Below, piece after piece: positions 1 through 6,924 of a stretch of DNA of 64,000 nt; positions within the stretch are counted from its first letter, which is position 1, and the number at the start of each line of letters is the position of its first letter. This DNA is from an uncultured bacterium. GTDB lineage: Bacteria > Verrucomicrobiota > Kiritimatiellia > RFP12 > UBA1067. The stretch is from assembly GCA_902779075.1 (NCBI GenBank), contig CACZAK010000005.1, positions 1-64,000 of the forward strand, given 5' to 3'. Below the pieces are notes generated by a model. The model did no database searches, was not told the origin of the DNA, and was given only the letters and a program-made list of their open reading frames with translations. A program made the translations under genes and the position numbers.

Positions 1-88
1 GACACCTGACACCCGCCGCTCGAAGCGCCCGACGAAGGCGACGCTGGGGCTCGGAAAACGCCCGAAATCACCTTAAGTTAGCGGCATT

Positions 89-109
89 CAGGTCTGACCG
101 GTTTTCTCC
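89..109. repeat. Half copy of the GAGAAAAC/GTTTTCTC palindrome
   Basis: This is the right half (CAGGTCTGACCGGTTTTCTCC) of the dispersed palindrome seen in full at 1989, 3546, 4778, 5227, 10255 and 12235. The rest of 1-138 shows no gene. Confidence 0.7.
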
Positions 110-138
110 ACGGCTAAAAGGCCGTCTTGCTCGTTGCC

Positions 139-462
139 TTATTGCACAGAATCGAGTTCTGCCATAGTTGTCTCATCCAGAAGCATGCTACAGCGACGTA
201 CCGTTACGATGTAGCAGACGTCGTCCGCCTTCCGGTAAATGAGCCTGAAGTTCTTTCGCACAAGAATCTCAAGATAGGGGGCATCTGGAAATTCGGGAAG
301 GCAATGCCCCATACTGGGGAAATCTGCTAGGTTCTCTGCTTCATCGAAGATATCGGACGCCCATTTCCATGCGATTTCAGGAGAACACGATTGTTCGGCA
401 ATATACCGAGCCTGTTCCCTCACGCAGTCTATCGCATGGTCTGACCACTTGACCGTAGCCAT
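139..462 (-). CDS. RelE/ParE-family toxin
   Basis: A 107-residue protein with the ParE/RelE layout: an N-terminal helix pair (DHAIDCVREQARYIAEQ), a central helical stretch, then the strand-rich core EILVRKNFRLIYRK and a final VRRCSMLLD strand. Family members are ribosome-dependent mRNA nucleases or gyrase poisons; the sequence does not decide which. Its ATG overlaps the antitoxin stop by one base (TGATG), so the pair is translationally coupled with the antitoxin first. The length is normal for the family. Toxicity is inferred from family membership. Confidence 0.9.
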   Translation of the reverse strand: MATVKWSDHAIDCVREQARYIAEQSCSPEIAWKWASDIFDEAENLADFPSMGHCLPEFPDAPYLEILVRKNFRLIYRKADDVCYIVTVRRCSMLLDETTMAELDSVQ

Positions 463-749
463 CAGACGGACACTCCCAGGTCGGCGGCTATGGCGCGACG
501 GGCCTCATCGGTAGAATGGACACGCCCTGCGGCTATGTCCTGCTCCCCCTTGCAGATGTCCATCATTAAATCGAGCTTGTCAATGAGTTTCTGGTAATCA
601 CCGACATCGAGGAACACGTTGGCGGCGCGTCCATTCTGCGTCACAACGATAGGCCTGTGCGTCTGCCGCGTCTGCGACATGAGACGCGTTACGTCCGCCC
701 TGAAAGACGAAAGAGGAACGATGTCCTCGGCATAATTGACTTGCGGCAT
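462..749 (-). CDS. Phd/YefM-family antitoxin
   Basis: A 95-residue protein. Its N-terminal half fits the Phd/YefM DNA-binding fold: PLSSFRADVTRLM, then RPIVVTQNGRAANVFLDV, which is the classic 'need not repress a neighbour' strand pair. The C-terminal half (DICKGEQDIAAGRVHS) is the expected toxin-binding tail. The ATG at 749 has a strong AAAGGAG ribosome site. It is the first gene of a two-gene operon with the ParE-like toxin, and such pairs normally repress their own promoter. Confidence 0.92.
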   Translation of the reverse strand: MPQVNYAEDIVPLSSFRADVTRLMSQTRQTHRPIVVTQNGRAANVFLDVGDYQKLIDKLDLMMDICKGEQDIAAGRVHSTDEARRAIAADLGVSV

Positions 750-775
750 AATTCTCCTTTGATTGGCTGGCGGAT

Positions 776-804
776 AGTTTACAATATTACGTACCGAAAA
801 TCAA
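776..804 (-). promoter_or_regulatory. Promoter of the toxin-antitoxin operon
   Basis: Reads TTGATT, a 17-bp spacer and TAAACT on the minus strand, 26 bp before the antitoxin ATG. The -10 is the same TAAACT used at several other loci in this window. Confidence 0.6.
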
Positions 805-860
805 TGTGACATTTGTAATGTTTTTCTAAAACTGGTGACGGCACCCCGCGCTCTTACAGG

Positions 861-1013
861 CGACGGCTCAACGAGCGCACCACCTTGGAGATGCGCATCT
901 ACGAGCGCACCCTCCGCGAGCTGGAAAACGAGAAATCGCCTGAGGTCTGGGATGAGAAAAGCGCCGCCCTCCGCCGCCTCGGCTTGCGCACGATCCCCAA
1001 CCCGAACGAGTGA
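861..1013 (+). pseudogene. C-terminal fragment of an unknown gene
   Basis: An open frame ends at TGA 1011-1013 and encodes about 50 residues with coherent helical composition (TLEMRIYERTLRELENEK ... LRRLGLRTIPNPNE), but it has no start codon or ribosome site. A shorter relative (LENEKSPDVWDEKNAALRRLG) occurs at 10,022-10,083, which supports a duplicated coding remnant rather than chance. The parent gene is not recognised. Confidence 0.55.
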
Positions 1014-1091
1014 GAAATAGAGGCCGCTATCACCCCATCCCTTGTACTACGACTAAGATTGCCAATTGGCACCTTGGTCGCCCAGCGCAGG

Positions 1092-1745
1092 CTACGCCCA
1101 CGCCGACGGGCGGTGAATCGTGTTACCGTTTGGGATTGGCACAAGATCGGGCAACTGGCAGCGAGCAGGAAGATCGCGGGGAATGTGCGCGTAGTAGGAA
1201 GCGACTCGGTTCAAATGTTCGGAGACGGCTGTGTGCGGATTGAAGACGAGCACGGTCTTCCTGAACTCGTGGCGCAGGGCATAAACGGTTCCCGCTTGAT
1301 CGGCATCCCCCGTCACCAGTACGAAACAGTCGGCATCTGTCCGCGTCGCATCGACAAGCGCCGTTACGGCAAGATTCACGTCCGACCTCTTCTCTTCAAG
1401 TTTGACGACACGTGCCAGACCGGCATGTGCCTCGTCACAGACCCTGCATGTTGGGTTGACATGAGGCATCCACGTCTTTTTCTTGCTGTAGAATCCTTCA
1501 ATAATCTCAACTCCGCCGAAGGCCCTAAGTGCCTGAAGGTAGATCTTCTGCCGCTCTTCCGCCATTTGGTCATGCGGATAAGTTCGGACACGTGCCGTAA
1601 AGAATTTTACGGCAAGAAGTTCATGTTGCACCTTGAACATCGAACTGACAAGCTTATGAAGGTCAAGCCACTTTATAGATGGACTTCCCTTCAACAGGCC
1701 ATAGTAGAGATTGTAGCCGTCGATGTAAGCAATTGTCTTTTTCAT
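1092..1745 (-). CDS. NYN-domain protein (putative RNase)
   Basis: A 217-residue single-domain NYN (LabA/DUF88-type, PIN-like) protein. The acidic metal-binding set is visible: Asp in IAYIDGYN (residue 9), Asp in [10 protein letters not shown] (about 129) and the GDAD motif (about 149). A CxxC (CRVC) lies between the first and second acidic motifs. The C-terminus [11 protein letters not shown] ... HRPSAW is shared with the other three copies in the window. NYN proteins are usually RNases; the target here is unknown. The ATG at 1745 was chosen over an upstream in-frame ATG because conserved homology starts at [10 protein letters not shown] and the leader hairpin lies just before it. Confidence 0.88.
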   Translation of the reverse strand: MKKTIAYIDGYNLYYGLLKGSPSIKWLDLHKLVSSMFKVQHELLAVKFFTARVRTYPHDQMAEERQKIYLQALRAFGGVEIIEGFYSKKKTWMPHVNPTCRVCDEAHAGLARVVKLEEKRSDVNLAVTALVDATRTDADCFVLVTGDADQAGTVYALRHEFRKTVLVFNPHTAVSEHLNRVASYYAHIPRDLPARCQLPDLVPIPNGNTIHRPSAWA

Positions 1746-1879
1746 TGTTCTACGAAAATGCAAGGGGCCTGTGCCTCACGGCTCAGACCCCTGCGCCGCA
1801 TCGGCAGAGCCTCACGGGTGGATATCAACCCTTTGAAGGGTTCGCCGACTAGTGTATCACATCGTCGTGCGTGGCGCAA
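1746..1879 (-). promoter_or_regulatory. Promoter and hairpin leader of NYN gene 1
   Basis: Minus strand: -35 TTGCGC (1874-1879), 17-bp spacer, extended -10 TGA-TACACT (1851-1856). A roughly 100-nt leader follows. It holds a strong hairpin at 1763-1792 (AGGGGTCTGAGCC paired with GGCACAGGCCCCT) followed by TGCATTTT. The hairpin with its T stretch resembles an intrinsic terminator 17 bases before the start codon. Confidence 0.7.
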
Positions 1880-1897
1880 TGGGGAATGCAAAAAAAG

Positions 1898-1939
1898 ATG
1901 AAATTCACCTATACATACCGGTCTGGCGACGGACAGCGC
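1898..1939 (+). pseudogene. 5' remnant of a MxFTYTYRS gene
   Basis: ATG plus 13 codons (MKFTYTYRSGDGQR) match the N-terminus of the intact gene at 5260-6135 (MRFTYTYRSSDGQR). The match stops where the paired palindrome begins (1943). The same truncation recurs at 10,176-10,217. Confidence 0.65.
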
Positions 1940-1942
1940 ACT

Positions 1943-2016
1943 AACAGGTCTGCCCCGTTTTCTCCATGGTTTTCCCCGTAGCACGGTAGAGAAAACAGGT
2001 CTGACCGGTTTTCTCC
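1943..2016. repeat. Paired palindrome, copy 1
   Basis: A half unit (AACAGGTCTGCCCCGTTTTCTCC, here split at 1943-1965), a 23-bp spacer, then a full unit at 1989-2015: GAGAAAAC, 11 bp containing GGTCTGACC, GTTTTCTC. It separates the truncated MKFTYTYRS remnant from the 5' side of the next gene. Confidence 0.75.
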
Positions 2017-2157
2017 ACGGCTGCCGTCATTCCCCACCGCTCCAATGCCCCGAAATCCAAAAATACAAGGATTGCCGCCTTTAACGTCAATTATACCGCC
2101 ATTCCCCACTGCGGCGCAGTAGGTGCGATTGAGTCCGCCAACACGGTCGGCTTCCAG

Positions 2158-2820
2158 TTGAAGGACGTTCGCAAGAACCTCTCTCAGCAGGTCTGCACGT
2201 TTGATCAGATCGGTGTTGCGGGCGGTGCGCTCGACATCCAGAATCTTATTCCCGTCGATGGCGATGGCGATTATGTCGGTGATGGCGCGGTGAACGTTCA
2301 GTTCCTCTCGCCACTTGGCGTAATGCAGTCCTCCTACGCCTACTATGGTAAGGACGAGTACGATGATGATACGCCTGCTGGTTGGTATAACGAAAAGACT
2401 GACGAGCTGGCTGCGTATTCGTTTAACGCATCTGAAGGTTTCATGGTCAACTCATCTGACCAATGCAACTTCCAGTATTCAGGTGAGGTGAATATGGCGG
2501 AAACGGATGTGCCGTTCCGCAAGAACCTCTCACCGCAGGGCAACATCCGTCCAACCTCTGTTGATATTCAAGACATAATCCCCGTGGATGGAGAAGGAGA
2601 ATACATTGGAGACGGCGCAGTTAACGTTCAGTTCCTATCGCCGCTCGGTCAGATGACGTCTTCTTTTGCTTACTACGGTAAGGATGAGTATGATGACGAT
2701 ATGCCTGCTGGCTGGTATAACGAAAAGACCGATGAATTGGCCGTGTACACTTTTACCGCCGGCGAGGGCTTTATGATTTCAGCAAGTCAGGCTGGCTACC
2801 TCCGCTTCCCGGAGCTCTAA
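2158..2820 (+). CDS. Two-repeat surface protein with replaced 5' end
   Basis: Close homologue of the intact protein at 14848-15597. Two tandem repeats of about 110 residues share LDIQ-LIPVDG, GDGAVNVQFLSPLG and YAYYGKDEYDDD. Homology runs upstream in frame to about 2104 (CGAVGAIESANTVGF), but the native signal peptide MKKLMIATALAAF is absent. In its place is a segment also found before the gene at 8708-9571. No in-frame ATG exists, so the first usable codon is TTG at 2158 or something further upstream. It may be a pseudogene. The next gene encodes a PEP-CTERM protein, the same pairing as in the two other copies. Confidence 0.7.
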   Translation: MKDVRKNLSQQVCTFDQIGVAGGALDIQNLIPVDGDGDYVGDGAVNVQFLSPLGVMQSSYAYYGKDEYDDDTPAGWYNEKTDELAAYSFNASEGFMVNSSDQCNFQYSGEVNMAETDVPFRKNLSPQGNIRPTSVDIQDIIPVDGEGEYIGDGAVNVQFLSPLGQMTSSFAYYGKDEYDDDMPAGWYNEKTDELAVYTFTAGEGFMISASQAGYLRFPEL

Positions 2821-2881
2821 AACGATTTTGCAAGGTACATAGTGTGCCGTGCAGAAACTGAAAACGAAAAGGAAAATGAAA

Positions 2882-3469
2882 ATGAAAAAAATAATGTTCA
2901 TCTTGGCGGCTACCGCTATGGCGGCATCTGTCCAAGCGGCGTCGGTGTCATGGACATGCACCAATGTCAAGGACGGATCGGGCAACCCCATCTCCGGCGT
3001 TGCCTACTTCGTGAATGCCGAGACACTCTCGCAGAGCGAGTTCAAAGCCCTAAGTGGTGCGACCGCGATGATTGATGCATTGAAATTCGACGTTGATGAT
3101 GGCGCGGGCGGCACGAAGAAACAGGCAATGTATTCTTTCAATCCTTCCGCTGCTGGCAAGTACACGGATGCTGATGGCGTTGCGAATGCCACGTTGGGTC
3201 TCAAGGATGCTACTGCATCGTCAGCATATCTCGTGGTCTTCGACACCGCGACGATTACCGATGCATCCCACTACTACCTGACTGATGTCAAGACGTTTGA
3301 CACCTACGCGGGCACGATGACACAGAACGTCAAGTGGGGTTCGCAGTCCACGGCTTCGCAGGCCGCTGGTGCTTGGGCTGACGTCAAGACCTCTGGCGGC
3401 GGCGGAACGAGCGGTGGCGATGCCCCGGAGCCGACCTCTGGTCTGCTGGAAGTAAGCGTTAGCCGCTAA
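2882..3469 (+). CDS. PEP-CTERM protein with damaged anchor
   Basis: 195 residues with a clear signal peptide (MKKIMFILAATAMAASVQA) and a globular body nearly identical to the protein at 14205-14786. The C-terminus reaches GGDAPEPTSGLL and then changes to EVSVSR and stops, where intact copies continue LLVGGAMLALRRKQK. The PEP motif survives but the hydrophobic helix and basic tail needed for exosortase sorting are lost. The missing tail (VGGAMLALRRKQK-stop) sits intact at 3615-3656, behind a paired palindrome. ATG 2882 follows an AGGA site and starts the signal peptide. Confidence 0.85.
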   Translation: MKKIMFILAATAMAASVQAASVSWTCTNVKDGSGNPISGVAYFVNAETLSQSEFKALSGATAMIDALKFDVDDGAGGTKKQAMYSFNPSAAGKYTDADGVANATLGLKDATASSAYLVVFDTATITDASHYYLTDVKTFDTYAGTMTQNVKWGSQSTASQAAGAWADVKTSGGGGTSGGDAPEPTSGLLEVSVSR

Positions 3470-3497
3470 GGTTGCCGTCAAGGCAACTGCAAGAAGG

Positions 3498-3524
3498 CCG
3501 CCCGTCCATCAGACGGGCGGTTTT
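3498..3524 (+). terminator. Intrinsic terminator of the PEP-CTERM gene
   Basis: Stem CCGCCCGTC/GACGGGCGG with a 5-base loop and TTTT. A second version lies at 3698 after the duplicated gene end. Confidence 0.8.
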
Positions 3525-3545
3525 CGTATTTTCAAATCCGAATCC

Positions 3546-3612
3546 GAGAAAACAGGTCTGACCGTTTTTCTCAGATGTACCAGTAGAGAAAACAGGTCTG
3601 ACCGTTTTTCTC
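3546..3612. repeat. Paired palindrome, copy 2
   Basis: Two 27-bp units at 3546-3572 and 3586-3612, separated by AGATGTACCAGTA. The pair is nearly the reverse complement of the pair at 12,235-12,301, spacer included. Its right edge adjoins the displaced 3' end of the PEP-CTERM gene. Confidence 0.8.
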
Positions 3613-3614
3613 AC

Positions 3615-3656
3615 GTTGGCGGCGCGATGCTCGCGCTGCGCCGTAAGCAGAAGTAA
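3615..3656 (+). pseudogene. Displaced 3' end of a PEP-CTERM gene
   Basis: Fourteen codons encode VGGAMLALRRKQK-stop, exactly the anchor and tail missing from the gene ending at 3469. The downstream sequence (AAGCGTTAGCCGC ... terminator) repeats what follows 3450, so this 3' region is duplicated around the palindrome pair. Confidence 0.75.
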
Positions 3657-3697
3657 GCGTTAGCCGCTAAGGTTGCCGTCAAGGCAACTGCAAGAAA

Positions 3698-3727
3698 GCC
3701 GCCCGTCCATCCGACGGGCGGCTTCTT
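3698..3727 (+). terminator. Intrinsic terminator
   Basis: Stem GCCGCCCGTC/GACGGGCGGC followed by TTCTTT; a duplicate of the terminator at 3498. Confidence 0.75.
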
Positions 3728-3808
3728 TACATTCGTAGAATATCCTCTCACCAGTTCCTAATTCCCACCCCCAATTCCCTCTCTTTTTCCCTTTTTTCGC
3801 ACACCCCC

Positions 3809-3933
3809 TTGAATCCGCAGGGCGGGTATGATATAATATGTGGCGGCAAGGGTTAAAAGCCCAAGTCACCGGCAGGCGGGGAAGCCCCCGCCGATGGCGA
3901 GGAGCAATCCTCGCCATCAACTTTTCAGGACAC
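3809..3933 (+). promoter_or_regulatory. Promoter and hairpin leader of DUF3800 gene 1
   Basis: TTGAAT (3809-3814), 17 bp, TATAAT (3832-3837). The leader of about 90 nt contains GGCGGGG/CCCCGCC and a perfect stem at 3893-3918 (GATGGCGAGGA/TCCTCGCCATC) followed by AACTTTTC, ending 15 bases before the ATG. Confidence 0.75.
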
Positions 3934-4626
3934 ATGTCAGAGACGAACATAAGCGTATTTGTAGATGAGTCGGGAAGTTTTGATTCAACTTCCGACTCGT
4001 CCAGATATTACTTGATCTGTCTCGTTCTCCACGACCAGTCTAATGACATAGGTAGTGCCATAGCTGATCTCGAAGATTCACTTGAAGCATTGGGCGTTGG
4101 GCGCAAACATTGTGTCCATGCAGGGCCTCTCGTCAGACGTGAGCGTGAATACGCAAACATGTTACGTGAGGACAGGCGACGGATATTCGGGAGGATGATG
4201 TCGTTTATCCGCAAGGCAGATTTCAGATACAAGTGCTTCACCCTTGACAAGAAGTTCGTTTCCGGAGAGACGGCTATACACGATAGCCTTCTACAGCGAC
4301 TTGTGCGATTTCTGATTGACAATTCACAGGTTCTGAATGGCTATGATCGGCTGAAGGTTTATTACGATGACGGACAGCCGCAGATAAAGCAACTGCTAAA
4401 GGAGGCGTTTGCCCTCTTCGCATCAAAGACGGTTTTCGTCGAGAACGTGATGCCGGAAAACTATCGACTGTTCCAAGCCGCTGATGTTCTATGCACACTT
4501 GAATTGGTGCGCCTCAAACTCAAAACAGAGGAGCGGCTTTCACGCTCCGAGTTCGACTTCTTCAGTGGCTTGCAAAATCTGCGAAGAAACTATCTCAAAC
4601 CAATATCCAGCAAAGAGTACGCATAG
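3934..4626 (+). CDS. DUF3800 protein (RNase H-like fold)
   Basis: 230 residues. The DUF3800 signature is complete: N-terminal VFVDESGSFD (Asp11), central LKVYYDDGQPQ and C-terminal YRLFQAADVLCTLEL, whose acidic residues are thought to form an RNase H-like metal site. DUF3800 proteins are common on mobile elements and are suspected nucleases; no activity can be assigned here. ATG 3934 was chosen because homology with two further copies (10,471 and 11,455) starts there and an AGGA site precedes it. It is monocistronic, between its own promoter and terminator. Confidence 0.88.
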   Translation: MSETNISVFVDESGSFDSTSDSSRYYLICLVLHDQSNDIGSAIADLEDSLEALGVGRKHCVHAGPLVRREREYANMLREDRRRIFGRMMSFIRKADFRYKCFTLDKKFVSGETAIHDSLLQRLVRFLIDNSQVLNGYDRLKVYYDDGQPQIKQLLKEAFALFASKTVFVENVMPENYRLFQAADVLCTLELVRLKLKTEERLSRSEFDFFSGLQNLRRNYLKPISSKEYA

Positions 4627-4647
4627 ACATCCAAAGCTAATGATGTA

Positions 4648-4680
4648 AAGAAGCCGTCCTCGTGCGAGGGCGGCTTCTTT
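4648..4680 (+). terminator. Intrinsic terminator of DUF3800 gene 1
   Basis: Stem AAGAAGCCGTCCTCG/CGAGGGCGGCTTCTT with a TG loop and one G-T pair. The A tract on the left makes it usable in both directions. Confidence 0.8.
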
Positions 4681-4777
4681 GCGTTCGTAGAATATCCTCT
4701 CCCCAGTTCCCAATTCCCCATTTCCTCCCTTTTTTCGTGAGAATTTAGGCTTCTAGGGCGTGGCGGGTATCCGAGTG

Positions 4778-4804
4778 GAGAAAACAGGTCTGACCGGTTT
4801 TCTC
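4778..4804. repeat. Single palindrome unit
   Basis: Full 27-bp unit GAGAAAAC, AGGTCTGACCG, GTTTTCTC, standing alone upstream of the 170-bp element at 5036. Confidence 0.8.
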
Positions 4805-5035
4805 CGCATCCATGATGAGGCATTTGCAAAAAGGCGGCCTTGCCGCACCGTGTACGAACCAGCTCCATATATATAAGGACGCGCGCGCAAGGGGCAGAAA
4901 ACGCCCCACCTCTTCCGAGCGCATTGTCGGGAGGACACGATTTGCTAATCGGATTCCGCCCCCCGCGCTGCGCACAGGAAAGTTTCACTGCCAACTCGTA
5001 GGAAAGGGGTAAGGTGCAGCCGTCCTTGCCAAGAC

Positions 5036-5205
5036 TGTGTCATTTTGACACACCCCGGACGTTTAAACGCTGCGCACCGTCGAAGGTTTTGGTGCGCACC
5101 ATTTGATGCTTTGCTGCGCACCATTTCATGCTCCGCTGCGCACCAAAGCAAATTCCGCTCCAAACCGGCCTTTTCACCCAAGTCAAGTGTGTCAAAATGA
5201 CACAC
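5036..5205. repeat. 170-bp element with terminal TGTGTCA/TGACACA palindromes, copy 1
   Basis: Left end TGTGTCATTTTGACACA (5036-5052), right end GTGTGTCAAAATGACACAC (5187-5205). Inside are imperfect direct repeats of about 22 bp beginning CTGCGCACC (GCTGCGCACCATTTGATGCTTT, then GCTGCGCACCATTTCATGCTCC, then GCTGCGCACCAAAGC). A second copy of the same length is at 9843-10,012. Both are preceded by TATATATAAGGACGCGCGCGC-like sequence (4868; 9733). The stretch 4681-5259 holds no convincing gene. Confidence 0.8.
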
Positions 5206-5226
5206 CCAGCCGAAGGCAAAATATCG

Positions 5227-5253
5227 GAGAAAACCGGCCAGACCTGTTTTCTC
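5227..5253. repeat. Single palindrome unit
   Basis: Full unit in the opposite sense (GAGAAAAC, CGGCCAGACCT, GTTTTCTC), immediately after the stop codon of the gene at 5260-6135. Confidence 0.75.
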
Positions 5254-5259
5254 CACTGC

Positions 5260-6135
5260 CTAATCGTCGATGCCGATGTTCATCTGGTAGGAGCGCAGGG
5301 TGTCGGGCAGGGCGAGGGGGTAGATGCCCATCGCCTGTAGCTGCGCGTTGGCCTTGAGCCAGTAGCCGTATGCCTCCTTCGGCTTCGAGAGCAGTTCGGC
5401 GAGACGGCGCTCCGCGTTCTCGCGGTAGGAAACCTCCAGCCTCTGCCGCCGCTCCAGCTCCGCGACGTAGCCTTCCACCGTGCCGCCTCCGGCAAGGTAC
5501 AACTGCATTTCACGTTTGATGTCCGTGACGATCCGCTTGAGGTCAACCGCCTCCGTGAAATCTGCGGAGGCAACGTGTATCGGCTCGCGCAGACACGCTG
5601 CGAAGTCGGCGTCGGACGGCCTTGCGCCCTCCGGGGCGGCAACCGCCCGCCCCGGTTCCGCGAAACGCGCGAGGAAACGTTCCGCAGTCGACTGGAACGC
5701 CGTCTCGCGGGCGGCGTCTATTCGCGCCCTGTCTCCGGGGATCGCCTGCCGCGGCAAAGGCGCCGCCGCCGTGTAGGTGACCGGCCCCTGCGGCGTGTTC
5801 ACGGTGAACCGGGCCAACGGCCTACCCCGGCCGCCGGTTCGCGCCGCCCACCACCATACGCCGCCCGCAATCGCGGCAAGAACGACCGCCGCCAAGATGG
5901 CGGCGATTGCGACGGCCGCGACGGGGCGCGGCCCTCCCAGGCGGCGGTCGCTGGGCGACTGCCCAGCCTCTTGCCGCTGTGCGCTTGCCGTCTCACCGCC
6001 CGCAGCCGTCACCTTGATGGGCTTAACGCCCATCTCGGCGCGGATCTTGCCGAACGCCGCGTCGCGGCTCGCCGCCTCTATCTCGCCCGAGTGCCGCTGT
6101 CCGTCGCTGGAGCGATATGTGTAGGTAAAGCGCAC
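5260..6135 (-). CDS. Membrane protein with GspF-N-like head
   Basis: 291 residues. Residues 1-45 (RFTYTYRSSDGQRHSGEIEAASRDAAF ... IRAEMGVKPIKV) resemble the short N-terminal repeat of type II secretion GspF proteins. A transmembrane helix follows at about residues 73-94 (AIAAILAAVVLAAIAGGVWWW), then a predicted periplasmic region with a helical C-terminal part. Just before the helix the reading frame crosses a copy of the dispersed CGCGACGGAGCGCGGCCC palindrome. It is last in an operon of three, with 3-bp gaps. Truncated copies of its 5' end lie at 1898 and 10,176. The function is unknown. Confidence 0.75.
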   Translation of the reverse strand: MRFTYTYRSSDGQRHSGEIEAASRDAAFGKIRAEMGVKPIKVTAAGGETASAQRQEAGQSPSDRRLGGPRPVAAVAIAAILAAVVLAAIAGGVWWWAARTGGRGRPLARFTVNTPQGPVTYTAAAPLPRQAIPGDRARIDAARETAFQSTAERFLARFAEPGRAVAAPEGARPSDADFAACLREPIHVASADFTEAVDLKRIVTDIKREMQLYLAGGGTVEGYVAELERRQRLEVSYRENAERRLAELLSKPKEAYGYWLKANAQLQAMGIYPLALPDTLRSYQMNIGIDD

Positions 6136-6138
6136 CAG

Positions 6139-6921
6139 CTACTTCTTCTGGTTGGGCGGGAGGATGCGGATCGGATTCGTCGGCCCGCGCTCCTTGTCGG
6201 CCTTGATCTGCTCCCAGATGGCCTTCTGCACGTCGTTGGTGGGTGCCGGTGCCCAGCCCTCCTGACACGCTTTCCTGTATGTGACGTCTCGGTAGGGTTT
6301 GACGCCAAGGGACAGAAGGTAGCGTCCGCAACGCAGAGGGCCATCTACGGGTAGGGTGTCGTCCGTGAACTTGTCCAGCCCCTCTGGTGAACCGACGAAG
6401 CCGAGAAGGTTCTCCTTGTACATGGAGCTGATGCCGCCGAGGACCAGACACCCGATCCTCGCCATTTCCTTCTTCACCCTCGCCTCAAGGAACGCGGTTT
6501 TCTCCCCGCGCCCCCGCGCCAGCGGCGCGACGTTGACGAACGCCCACCGCCCCTCCGGCGCGACAAGGCTCATCGGAAGCTTCTCGTCGTCAATGACGTA
6601 GAGGCTCACCTCGCCGTAGATCGTCGGTGACTGGAGCGAGAAGACGCCGTTCGTCGATCCAATAGGAGTCCGGAGCGTCCGCTCCATCTTCGCCCGCGCC
6701 TCTTCCACGACATTCGCGCCGACAAGGCCCTGCGCGTTCACGTAATAAACGCTCTTCGTGTGCGGATAGAGCGTCCGCAACTTTCCACCCGTCTCCCTGT
6801 GGATGATTTCGTGGACGCTCTTGGGACCTGCGCCATTGGGGCTTACCTCCTCCTCCGCAAACGCGGTTACCGAGACGGCCACCGCAAACAGTGCGGCAAA
6901 TTTGAAGGTGGTTTTCTTCAT
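6139..6921 (-). CDS. Secreted protein of unknown function
   Basis: 260 residues with a signal peptide (MKKTTFKFAALFAVAVSVTAFA, cleavage near residue 22). The mature part is soluble and mixed, with no recognised catalytic motif; strands such as GEVSLYVIDDEKLPMSLV and WAFVNVAPLA suggest an alpha/beta fold. It is the middle gene of the operon, with membrane proteins of the same head type on both sides, so it probably acts with them outside the cytoplasmic membrane. I do not recognise the family. Confidence 0.7.
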   Translation of the reverse strand: MKKTTFKFAALFAVAVSVTAFAEEEVSPNGAGPKSVHEIIHRETGGKLRTLYPHTKSVYYVNAQGLVGANVVEEARAKMERTLRTPIGSTNGVFSLQSPTIYGEVSLYVIDDEKLPMSLVAPEGRWAFVNVAPLARGRGEKTAFLEARVKKEMARIGCLVLGGISSMYKENLLGFVGSPEGLDKFTDDTLPVDGPLRCGRYLLSLGVKPYRDVTYRKACQEGWAPAPTNDVQKAIWEQIKADKERGPTNPIRILPPNQKK

Positions 6922-6924
6922 GTT

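Noticed and set aside
3546..3612. Possible minimal CRISPR array (two similar 27-bp units with a spacer)
   Set aside because: Units are full palindromes, the spacer is only 13 bp, the same spacer recurs in the inverted copy at 12,275, and no cas gene is present.
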